From Arbacia lixula (taxonomy: Eukaryota; Echinodermata; Echinoidea; Arbacioida; Arbaciidae), in assembly GCA_963669155.1 (NCBI GenBank), contig OZ022583.1, positions 1,952,025 through 2,016,024 on the forward strand: a stretch of DNA of 64,000 nt. Reading direction: 5' to 3'. The position numbers and the translations under genes were made by a program. Positions 42,601-55,605 of this stretch are shown one piece after another (the first letter of the stretch is position 1; every line of letters begins with the position of its first letter). The notes beneath the pieces were generated by a model, which was not told where the DNA came from, did no database searches, and saw nothing but the letters and a program-made list of their open reading frames with translations.

Positions 42601-45600
42601 AGTGTATGCACGTGATGTGGATGCACTTTTAAAGAGGGTGGATAGAGAGACAGTGAGAGACAGGCAGACTGATAGACACATAGGGACAGATGTACACAGA
42701 GAGAAAACACCTGCCACCTGCTGAGAATGCTGCCACTAGCATTGTGTGTCTCATAGCACTTTCTTACTCCCCTCCTCACTCCCAGGGCGGTATGAAGGCG
42801 GTGCTGTGGACCGATGTCTGTCAGATTACTATCATGATGATCGGCTTCATCGCCGTCATCATCCAGGGATCCATCCGGGTGGGCGGGCTCGACAAGGCCT
42901 GGCACATCGCAGCCGTCGGGGAACGCCTGGACCTCTGGGTGTAAGTTAGGCGAGGCGGTGGAGGGGTGACTCAATCGGGACAGAGAACGAATACCACGGG
43001 TTCATGTGTGGAATATTGCTAACTTTTGCAATCACATGTACATATCATTATTGGGCGGGGGATTTCATCAAACAAAAATAGCTTTTGGGGTGCGTCCCGT
43101 CAAATGGATACGAGACAAAACCTAGTACACGTCACCACAGGACAGGCAAACTGGCAAGACACACTTTAATCGTGAGGGAGTTAGATTTTCTACTGCGGAT
43201 CCTTTGCTGATTATTCGATGTGATTTTACGATTTCTGACGTTTCTGCCTGAATCATAATGAAATCTGTCAAACAGCAAAGGACCCCCTCGTATTCCTTTA
43301 CAAATATCAACTTCAGTTTTCATTCGTTGGTTGAGAAACGGAGATGTAGAATTAATCGTGAACGTTACGTCACATTAATATCTTCTTGGCCAAACAATCC
43401 TGCTGTATGTCCTGTCAAGATTGACAATGGCGCAATAACAGTTAACGTAGATTATATTTCCTTGACAATCTCCATTGTCGATTGGGTTATCATTCCACAG
43501 GTGGAATACTGACGTCACAGTACGTCACACTGTTTGGGGAGTCGTGATTGGTGGGATCTTTACGTGGTTAAGCGTCTTTGGAGTCGGGCAGACGATGGTG
43601 CAAAGATACCTGACGTGTGGGTCTATCAAAACAGCAAGAATGTAAGTGCACCATACAGTTTTTCTTCGCATTTTGTCTCTATCTATCTGCATGTCTTTCT
43701 TTATCTTTCATTCGCTTGCTCGTTCTCTGTCTGTCTGTCTGTCTGTCTGTGTCTCTGTCTCTTTCTCATGCAAACGTGAATTACAAGTATGATACACATG
43801 CTACCCTTCCCCCTTCCTTCCCCTACCCCTATCTCGCCCTCCCCCTTCTCGCACTCCCCTTCCCCCGCCCCCCCTTTCCTCCCCCCTCTCCTTCCCCCAC
43901 CCCCTTACTCCCCCTCCCCCTTACTCCCCTTTCTCCCCTCCCCCTAACAATAATTTATAACACATCATACTTCATCTTAGTTCCCTCAGATTGTTTTCGA
44001 TGAAATACAGTATCAAAAAGGACGAATGACGAAGAGAGCGAAAATATCAATAACTAAGACGAAAAAAGGTAAGACGAACAAATTCGAGGAGAACGTAATA
44101 ATTTGTTCTTTATTAGATCCGCGAAATAGTGAAGTAAGACATTAGTTAACGTCACAACTCGAAATACAATTTACTTTTCTCCAACAGCGCTCTGTGGATC
44201 GCCGCGTTTGGGATGGTGGTTGTCTTGGTAACGCCTCACGTCGTTGGCATAGTAATGTACGCCAATTACGCCGGCTGCGACCCCAAAATGAGGGGTGTTA
44301 TTGAGCGCAATGACGAGGTACGTGTAGTAGGCATGCCTGTATAAGCCTGCCATCGCCCTTGCAACTCGACACCCTTTACTCTTTTGATGCCATTTTGGGG
44401 TTCACTTTGGCTCAAGTGGTACATACACATCCCAATGAGCAGATGAATGTCAGGCTCTCAAACTGATTACCTCCACTATAAGATTAACGGAGAAAGAAAG
44501 CCTAGCGACACGTTAATTTAAATGGAGGCCGATCATCAAGAATGCATAATCAGACACTTAAGTTATTACTGTTTGAACAACTACAAGTGACGAACGCTGT
44601 GTCTTTGTTGAAGCGTGGTCTTCTATCAATCGATTTATCTTTGCTGTACATCTCGCTGCCGCTTTCTCTTTGCTTTCTATGTCTTAGATGATGCCTTATT
44701 TCATTATGGACCTGTTTGGATCGATGCCTGGTCTTCCCGGTCTTCTGATTTCAGCCGTCTTCAGTGCTGCTCTCAGGTGAGTTAACTAGCTAGTTAATTA
44801 GTTAGTGTATTAATTACATATATAGATATATAGTTAATTAGTTAGTCAGCTACATAGCACGTGTACTTGTAATTAGATCATTGCCTGGATTACCCGGACT
44901 TCAATGTCCCCAGTGTTTTATTTATTTGAATTTTATTTGAAACAAGAGCAATGTTTCACAATAACTTCATTACAGCCATTCACTGATTTTGTTTACGAAT
45001 TACAGTACATATTGAAAATAAAAATTTGGGAACTGTACATTGAATTGAATTGAATTGATTCGATGTTTTCCACGCGATAAACAAATAATGCAGAAATAGC
45101 ACAATACAATTATGTAAATGCAAATATGATTAAAGTTAACATTAGTATCGTTTACCTATTATTGCAATTTGGTTAAGTTTATCGCATCATTATGAAAAAG
45201 TATTATTTAACAAGATTTGTCTAAGCCATGCGAAAAGTGTGATCCAAACACTCTAGGAAAATGTCTATAAAATAATCACATGATTGATTTGCAATATAGT
45301 GATAATTACTTTGTAGGTCTATTACGCACCATTTGATTCTTCTCAATGTGCGAAAGCTGTTCCTTTGTTAGAACATGCTATTGTATTGGTAAAAACGTAT
45401 TTTCACATTGCCTACGTTATATATTCGAAAGCTCTTCCCTCTATTTGCACATGCATTACCCAAATATATTTTTTTCCTTGCCTTAATCGATTAACGCGCC
45501 AGCATTAATATACACAGAACACAACTAAGTAGTAGGGTGATTTTTTTTTTTTCAGATCATTTTTTTTTGTTTTTTTTTTTGTTTCAACGTGTATTTTATT

Positions 45601-48600
45601 AATCAATGAACACCAATTATACAGAACATTAAACAATTATTCATGAATGATTTAAATGACAATTACTGTAACAAATAAATTATTTCCAGAAACATATTCG
45701 TCATAATCATTGATCATAACAAATTTATACAAACTGTCAGATTTTTCAAGAATTACATCAAATTACAACAATAAAGAAAGACAACCATTAATCGCTGTTC
45801 AAAAGGAAAAACATATCATTCGCTCATTGATAAATTAGATAAGAAAAAAGGACACCAAAAAGGCCCTTCCCTCCATTTCCCCTACCCCACCCCTACCCCA
45901 CCCCTCCACCATACCCCGCCCTCTCCTTTCCCTCCACCCCCCCCCCCCCCCCCCCCCGGGCTTCTTATACATGCACTTATTTCTTCTGGAACAGGAGCAT
46001 ACATATTACCATCTCTAGAACGAGTTGCAGGGCATATCTTGGTGGATACTAAAAATACTTCTGAATTGTCGTCCCACTCCTTCAATGTTAATAAATATAC
46101 GTTTTATTTTAGTTTGTTTTATTTTATTTTCAAATACATAAAGACTCACAAGGCAGGGGAGCCCTACCATAACAAATTTTCCCACTTTTTCAAGTGCACT
46201 GATAATGTATTATGCAAAACTGCTATCCTTTTTTCGTCTAACCTATCTTGTTCAATCTGACTTTTGACCGATTGTTCAGTTATTTGTGTGTTCTTTCCTC
46301 TTCCTAAGAAAATTAATCTTTTTACCAGTATTAAAACATGATTAACTAATTGACCTCTTCCTTTGTCCGGTAAGTCAATTCCAAAATGAATCTCTTCCCA
46401 GCTTAAGTTTTTTAAATTTATATAATCAAGAAGGTTACTGCACCGTTCCCATATCATCCCAGCAAATTCACACGTATAAAATATATGTTTATAAGTCTCT
46501 TCCTCTTTGTGACAAAATGAACATAAGTTATCATCAGTAATGTTGAATTTACATAAATGATAGTTCGTATATAATATTCCGTGTAATAACCTAAATTGGA
46601 AATCCCTCAATATACAGTTCAAAGTACTTTTTCTAGGTCTACTAAATACCGATTTTATATCTGTATCAGAAAACTCGCGAGTATGTACATTTCTCATTTT
46701 TTCTTTCAAAGATGACTTATCTCTTATCTTTTCCACAAAATCATTATAAACTTGTTTAGATGTATTCGTATCTAAAGAAAATTTACAGCTATTTCTTATA
46801 AAAGTCATTTCATCACATGTATCAGTTCCTGGTTCCGTATTTTCTATTTTCCTTTTCCAAACTAATGGAAGTACTTCATATATTCTTCGAATAATCAAAA
46901 CCTCTGAATAAACAAGACCTTTACTATAAAGATAAGCCGCCGAATATAACTCCCCACTCCTGTCTATAATATGTTCCACTCTAAAAAAATTCTTCAACTG
47001 CAAATTTTCATTATAAATAGATTTTCCTTCAATTCGAATCATTTTATTATTTAAAAGGACTTCCTTCCGTACCTGATTATAATTACCCCTAAATTCCTTC
47101 GTTTTTGCCCAGACTTCTAATAAGTTCGCATAGAATAGCGGTATAGACAAATCCAAAAGGTCTACTAAATAATTACAACAAAATATAAATTTGCCTCCTA
47201 TCTGCTTTGTACATTCCTCAAAGTATTGTTTCCATTTCATTTCTTGTTTACCATAACAAAGCCTTTTGACCCACATTACTCTTTGAGCGTCTATTAATGA
47301 TGGAAAATGCATTAATTTTAAACCCCCTTGTTCATAACCTAAAGTTAAAACACTTTTATTAATCTTCGGTTTTCCTCGCCAAATAAAATCCCAAACAATA
47401 CTTTCTAACTCATCATATACCCAGTTTGGCACCGGAGTGAGAGAGGCAATATATATAAGCTTAGAATAAATAAAAGTCTTCAATAACTGAATTTTACCCT
47501 GAAGTGTCAAATCTCTTTGCTTCCACCATGTCAATATTTTTTTAATTTTACTTAGAATTTCTTTATAGTTCTTATTTTCCTTCACATCGGGATCCAACGT
47601 GAAGTATACCCCTAAAATCTTCAAAACACCCACTTTTTGCCCGAAAACTCCACCATACTCCCCATCTTCATCTTGACTACTTCCAAGTTGTAACAATTTC
47701 GTCTTATCTTTATTTATTTTGAGACCGGAAACCGCTTTAAAACCCTCAAAAACCACTACTAATCTCCTGATGGATTCAATATCTTGTACTGATAGAGTAA
47801 TATCGTCCGCATAAAGCACCTGCTTGACTTCGTTTGACCCGACCGGTAAGCCTAAGATATCTTTATCATTCCTTATATTGTGTGCCAAAACTTCAATACA
47901 TAAAATAAAAAGATAGGGTGACAACGGGTCTCCTTGTCTAACTCCCTTTTCGACCTTAAAATATCCTGTGGATTTACCCCCATTAAAAACACAACTAAGG
48001 GCATTATTATAGATAGTATCCACCCATTTCCGGAATGACGGTCCAAAACCGAAAGACAAAAGGACCTCTTGTATAAAACTATGAGCAACTGAATCGAAAG
48101 CCTTTTCAAAATCAATGGCAACTAAATAACCCGGTAAATCAAAATGTGATGTGTGGAATATCATATCATCTATGATACGTATTGCTTCACCAGTATTTCT
48201 GCCCTTCATAAATCCCATTTGATCTTCCAAAATAATTTCATCCAAAACTTGTGTAACTCTCAACGACAAAACTTTAGATAAAATTTTGTCATCCACATTG
48301 AGTAATGAAATAGGCCTATAATGCTTTATTTGCAATAGATCCTTGTCCTCTTTAGCAATTAGAATAATCATTGCTTGCTTTTGAGAGGCCGATAATTCCC
48401 CATATTGATATGCTTCATTAAAGGCCTCTACAACTAACTGCCCTATAACCGGCCAAAAAGTTTGATAAAATTCTACGGTTAGGCCGTCATTCCCGGGTGA
48501 TTTATTCAGCTTCATTTTTTCTAAAACCTGTATACACTCCCTTTCAGATATTAATCCTTCACACAACTTTCTAGACTCTAAAGATAACGTGGGTAAATCT

Positions 48601-51600
48601 GAAAGAAAAAAGGGATTGTCTAAGTAGTGGATCACCTCCGATTTCGCATATAATTTACTATAAAAGTGCTTAATTTCAATGATTATATCTGCTTCATTAT
48701 GTATAATTTCCCCCTCTTCATTAACAATCTTTTTAATGGTACTTTTCCTTTTATTTGACTGCATTAACTGCGTAAAAAATCGCACATCTTTCTCACCCCC
48801 TTCATACCAAGAGGCACGGGAGCGAATCTTAACTCCTTCATTAACATAATCATAACTTATTTGTAATTCCCGTTTTTTCTCTTCCAGTATTTTACATGTC
48901 TCTTGGTTTGGTTGATCTACTAAACTTTTTTCTAAATCTTCAATCTCTTGCTCAAGTTTTCTTCTCTGTTCTTTCCTATTTTGAGCAAGTTTCTTAGAAA
49001 AACGTTGCGTAAATTGACGAATTTTTAATTTCAAAAAGTCCCAAAGGACTCTTTTATCTTGAATCTCTACTTGTAAGTCCCCTTTTAAATTCAAAATTTC
49101 TTCTTTCATTTGCTGAACATAAGCAGCGTCATTGCACAGACTATTATTAAATTTCCAATAAGAGCCTTTATTTTTTATCTGTGTTTCACGTTTATCAAAA
49201 AGACGTAACTCTATTGCCGAATGATCAGGAGCAATTGAATGCATTATTTCACATTTTACCACTAGGTCAACCAAATCTTCTGAGATTATCCAATAATCTA
49301 AACGACTTTGCATGAATGGTAATTTCTGCCTATAAGTATATTGTTTTTTTGTTGGGTTTTTATTCCTCCAAATATCTATTAAGTTCCATGTATACATAAA
49401 ATTTTCCATTTCCAAATTGAATCTATTTTGACCTACAGGTTTATTACTACCTACATAATCTAACTCTTCATTTTGAATCATATTAAAATCCCCACCCATT
49501 ATAACCGGAAGAGAATCTTTATTTAACTGCCTCAATTCTTCCTCTAGCTCCTTCAATACTTGTATTTGCTCTCTTCCTTTTCCTCTAACTGGAAAGTATA
49601 CACTACACAAAATTACCCTTGAGCTTTCCAAAACACAATCTATCAATACATATCTCCCATCTAAATCAGATATAGCATTTTTCAACTCCAAATCTAATGA
49701 AGGATTAACTAAAATCAAAACACCTTTACTGTGGGGGGTCCCGTGACTGTAAATACATTGTCCATTCCATTCTAATGACCATTCGTTTTCCACATCTTGT
49801 GTGCTATATGTTTCTTGTAAGAAAAGAATATCTGCCCCCTTTTCCTTACCCCAAGCAAAAATTCTGTGTCTTTTCCCCTTTTCCCTTAACCCTTTAACAT
49901 TTAATGAAATACAATTGCATTTAAAGTCTCTTACATTTTGGGCCATTATGTTGTGAGGAAGCGAAAAACTTGTCTAAAAGTATTATTATCTCCAAGGGAG
50001 CGAGACGACAGCTACAATTCTCAACTATTGTCTCTGTCCACCATGATATGCCCTCCACCAACCAGAACTTAGAACATATCCATAAAATCAAACCATAGCT
50101 CACCTGTTTTAAACTCCGTAAGCACCATTTGATCCCCACAAAAAAAATTATGCATTCAGCCCTTACCTCCCCTCCCCCAAACTCACTATTTACTAACCAT
50201 AACCCCAAAACAAAATCCCCCAAAATAAAAAACATTAATCCAACAAATGACATATCGAACGAGCAAAGGAAATAAAACAGCTCCTCTCCTCCTCCATTTT
50301 CAAATAAGCATTATTCCCGACACCAAAGTAGAAGTAACCACATGCCCAGATAATAACATAACATAACAGCTCACTGCCTTCCAAATTATAACAATCACAA
50401 CTATCTGTGAAATCCGTCCACCGAGGACGACCATAACAAAAGGACTACAGAACGTAATCCTACATTAGGACCCCAGGTGGAACCACCTTCAAAAAATCTA
50501 TGATACACCATTGTAATGCAAAATACATGTGGGCGCAAAAAAACACAAAAACATAGTCAACATCCATAAGCCCTGGCTGAGTTGAATGAAGTCTATCATT
50601 GGAAATAACCATAATCCTAGTAACACACCTTTGAAACAATGAACAGTCCATTCATTATGCAATACATTACTTGCTCCACCATCAACTGTGCATTCGTTTA
50701 AGTTTCTAGAAACAGTTAATGAAAGCATGTTCTCAAGATACCCTGGAATTGTAGAAGTAAACACATTCCCAAATAATAGCATGACGTCACAACTCACTAC
50801 CTTATAACAATCACAACTATCTGTGAAATCCGTCCACCGAGGACGACCATAACAAAAGGAGTACAGAACGTGATCCTTCATTAGGACCCCAGGTGGAACC
50901 TCAGTCACCACCTACAAAAATTCTATGATACACAAATGGTAATGCAAAATACCTTTGGGCGCAAAACTCGCGCTCCACCAGTTTAACATTTGGCATTGTA
51001 GATTTCAAATTAAAGTGTACCCTTCTCAACCCGCAAGAGCCCCGCTCACCAAACCCAAGACCACTCCTCGCCCCCTGCGAGGCCACAAAAGAGGCAGGCC
51101 TACCTACCACAACAATTGTCAATAATCATTATTCCGGACACCAAGGTAGGTGTAAACACATTCCCAAATAATAACATGACGTAACAACTCACTACCTTTC
51201 AAACTATAACAGTCATAATTATCTGTGAAATCCGTCCACCGAGGACGACTATAACAAAAGGAGTATATAACGCGATCCTTCGTTAGGACCCCAGGTGGAA
51301 CCTCAGTCACCACCTTCAAAAAATCTGTAAAACCCCATTGTAATGCAAAATACATGTGGGCGCAAAACTCGCGCTCAACCCGTTTTACATTTCAAAAAAA
51401 AAAATAATAAAATAATAATAATAATAAAATGCAACCTAGTGAACACGGGCCTACACGCAGATTAAAAAAAAAAAACACGACACAAAAACATAGTCAACAT
51501 CCATAAGCCCTGGCTGAGTTAAATGAAGTCTATCATTGGAAATAACCATAATCCTAGTAACACACCTTTGAAACAATGAACAGTCCATTCATTATGCAAT

Positions 51601-54600
51601 ACATTACTTGCTCCACCATCAACTGTGCATTCGTTTAAGTTTCTAGAAACAGTTAATGAAAGCATGTTCTCAAGATACCCTGGAATACCTCAGTCACCAC
51701 CTTCAAAAAATCTGTAAAACCCCATTGTAATGCAAAATACATGTGGGCGCAAAACTCGCGCTCCACCCGTTTTACATTTCAAAAAAAAAAAAAAAAATGC
51801 AACCGAGTGAACACGGGCCTACACGCAGATTTAAAAAAAAAACCACAACACAAAAACATAGTCAACATCCATAACATAAGCCCTGGCTGAGTTAAATGAA
51901 GTCTATCATTGGAAATAACCATAATCCTAGTAACACACCTTTGAAACAATGAAACAGTCCATTCATTATGCAATATATTACTTGCTCCACCATCAACTGT
52001 GCATTCGTTTAAGTTTCTAGAAACAGTTAATGAAAGCATGTTCTCAAGATAACCTCTCTCTATGTAGATCCTAAACAAAATATATCTGTTATAGTTCAAA
52101 TTCTACAAAGTCCCCTTTGGAAGGGCTTTTTTTTTTAAGTTCACAAAAAGTTCACTTCCGGCTTTTGCAGTTTATAGTTCATTTCATCAGGTTTCCAAGA
52201 AGTTCATTTTCTCGAGAGAACAAAAAAAGTTTGGTAGTCATTTTTAACCTCAAGACTAAAGTCAATATAATGTCCAGAACTGTATGTAAAGCGTCATCAG
52301 AAGTTTCAAATAACTTACTGTTCCTCTCGAAGAAATGTAATCTTTAATCTAAATCAAGACACTGATGATGATAATCCAAAACTTTTGGTACTTGCTTCTG
52401 CTTCATTCCCCTTCATTTCCTCAAAATCTCCGTCAAGCAGGATGACAATCTGCACTGGATAACACACCACCAATTTCCTCACTCGAACACCTTGGCCACA
52501 TAATTTCCACTGAAAAATTATCATCCACTGTTAAACTGTACAACTATGTGCAAACTAAAACAAAAATACCTTGCACTTCACGTCCCCTCTGAAGTACCGC
52601 TCTTCCATCGGTTTCCGCTGATTCCGCTCCCGCCCGTTGCCGCGTCCGATCCAAGGCCGCGTCTGATTCAAGATAGCGAGACTGAAGTTCCCTCGAGACC
52701 CGTTGGAGTTGAAGACTTGAATTTCGTTCCACACTGCCAGACATCATGCCCCTCAAATTCCCCGGGTGGTAGCATCGATTTCCATCCCTCCTTCGAGGTC
52801 CACTCTCGCCTGCTGCTGATGTATGTCCTCCGAACTATCAGGGCGCCGATTCCTTGCAGGCTCAATGCGGAGTTGAATTGCCCCCGTTCTCCTTCCCCAT
52901 TTCTCCACAAATTTCTCCTGGTCCGTAATGGGGAGAAAAACTCGATCGACGAAAAGCTTCCAGGGTTCTGATCGGGAAAAATGTGCTAACTTACCGGCCG
53001 CTCGGGCCGCTTTCAACGCCGGTAGCTGCGCCTGTCTCTCTCGCCTAACACGGCGGGGGAGGTCCTCCGTAATATATATAGATGAGCCTTTCAGGTGTTT
53101 CGCATTACGTAGGACCATCTCTCGGTGTTTAAATCTAAAAAAGCGCGCCTTGATAGGAAGCGGCTTCGTGCTGGTCGGTAAGCGATGCACTCGCTGATAC
53201 TCGATCTGTTCCACGTGCTCCCGCGGTATTTTTAGCTTCTCCATAAACAGCTCAGCCAACGCGCTCTCCAAATCTTCGTTCTCAACTTCTGGCACACCCA
53301 TGAACACCAAGTTCTCTCTGCCAATATAAGCACTTACTCTGTCCAACTCCTCTTGAAAACCTTTCCTGTCCTCTTTAATTGTGTTTTTAATGTCTGGTAT
53401 CACTTCCCTCTGTAGTTTATCTAGGGTGTCCGCGTTGTAACTGACAGCTTTAGTTAAATCCTCTAATTTCTTGTCTATCGCTCTCACCTCCGTTGCGATT
53501 TTCAGTTCCAAATCTCTGATGTTATCTTTAAGTTTACCATTGATTTGCTCGGTCTGAGATTCTAACAGTCTCTGTATGGAAGGTAGAAGAGTGGGGCTCT
53601 CCGGAGTGCTGTAGACCGGGCTTGTTGCCCCCTTGGTACTTGAGCGTTGCCGCGGCCGCTTGACGCCCGTCTGTGAGGCCATCCTTCCCACTAGCAAAAA
53701 CGAGAAACGCGCGGAATTCACCGCTCTATTGAAATACAACGGAGGAGGAGGGAGCTGCACAAAAAGACGTCTTCACCCGTCGAATGTCATGTCATGCCTC
53801 ATGGTGATACGATTGATAATCGATCGTAACTTGCAATTTACTTTAAAAAAAATGTAAAAAAATGATATTGATCGTAGCTTGTGTGGATCGAACTATACGA
53901 TCGATTCTTAAATCATGGCCATGGACTTTCATTGAATAGCAGTCATGGCTTTGTGATACGATGAGGTGAAATAGATTTGCAACTTTGAAAATGATTGAAT
54001 AGTTATTATCTATACTCATACTCTTTGATATGGAACCCAGAACAATTAAACATCATGTTCCAACTCTGTACTGCTCATACTGATTATATCACCTGACTTA
54101 TCAGAAAGTAAGGAAATCTACTTCACAGATTTGTCTGTTTTTCCAGGGCTATTTGTTCCCATTTTGTTAATGAAATAGTTCCTTGTGCTTATGTACATTC
54201 ATGTAGTTAGTTGATTCGTTAATCATTCATTCGTTAGTTGATTACTTTATTCTCTCAAATTCTTTCCCTAGCACCCTCTCCTCCGGGTTAAACGGTCTGT
54301 CGGCTGTGGCAGGGGAAGATATTGTCAAAGGCATTTGGCCTAACATCGGAGAATACAGGTATACCCTGGCTACCAAAGGACTTGGTGAGTATTATTCATC
54401 TTCATCAACTGTTCCAAAATGTTCTTTATCCCCCTGTGCTTGTCCTTTTACCATTCTTATATTGTTAGTTGTATCTTGTTATGCTGCGCATAATTCTTAT
54501 TCATATTTCATTCCTTCTTATCTTTCTTTGTCTGCTCCTTCTTCATCTTGTTCTCATTCTCCATCTTTTCATGATTATTTTTCTTTGACTCCTTCTTCTT

Positions 54601-55568
54601 CCCCTTTGCTTTCTATTTTTCGTCTTCTCGTCTTCTCCTTTATTTTGTCTCCATCTGCTTCTTTGTCATGTTTGTTGTTCGAAACCTAAACATACGAAGG
54701 CTCGCGTGAAAGTTTTTCATCGTACGGGCATTGGAACCAAAGAAAACGAAGACATATTTAAACACCCTTGTTATCTTCTCTCAAACTTTTAGTAAACTTC
54801 CTCTCTAAAGGGGACCCTCATATATGAATCAATTAATCAGATAATAATATACTGGTTTATGTCATAACGAATGACCGCCCCGTCGCACTTCTGTGAGCTC
54901 TATAATACACATTAAGAAGGTGACACAACTTCCCATGTTTTGTTATTTATTTCAGCGATATTCTTTGGTGCCTTGGTCATGTGTTTAGCAATCATGGCAT
55001 CCCAGCTTGGAGACGTTGTACAGGTAATTGCGCTAACGCCCTCATCCTAGATGATATTAGAGAGGAAGGGTCAGGCGGCTTCCCCCTTTTACGAGGATTT
55101 TAACTAGATTTCAACTGAAGGTATGAAAGGAGTAAAATCGTGAAAGGGGAGTCGGGAAAACGTGCAAAATCCTCCATTCCATCACAAAACATTCACAAAA
55201 ACAGACCACATAATCTCCGACCCCCCCCTTCTTTTTAAAACACGATTACGTATGGTTCACGATACCTCGTTCGATCCTTCAGAAATGAAGATTTTTCTTT
55301 CATGTGAGGTGAGATCCCCTTTTTAACCTATCAGGAGGGTGTTTCACCAAGCTCTTCGTAAGTTACGAACGACTTTATGAACGACTGGTTATCCCTTCTT
55401 GTGCTAAATCAGATTCTCAATGGACAAGGTGTGGTATCACCTTTAGCTCAAGAAGGGATCACCAGTCGTTCGTAAAGTACGAACTTACGAACAGCTTGGT
55501 GAAACACCCCCAGAACGAACTGTCCATTTTGCCTTCTCATTTAACGTTGTGTGTACAGGTATGTATAT

Positions 55569-55605
<37 letters not shown>

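Larger units (their letters stand above)
45541..53690 (-). mobile_element. L1/Tx1-type LINE, antisense in SLC5 intron 8
   Basis: Read on the minus strand: 5' end near 53,690-53,780, ORF1, a 2.8-kb repeat-filled spacer, ORF2, a 3' UTR with a 21-C run (45,937-45,957), and an A-rich tail (T-rich on plus at 45,541-45,583). Both ORFs are uninterrupted, so the copy is young. The long spacer is unlike the usual short ORF1-ORF2 junction. A convincing target-site duplication was not found. Confidence 0.85.

Noticed and set aside
50460-52099. Minus-strand frames of 63-137 codons in the LINE spacer
   Set aside because: Nearly identical frames recur because the modules are repeated; they contain no known domain.
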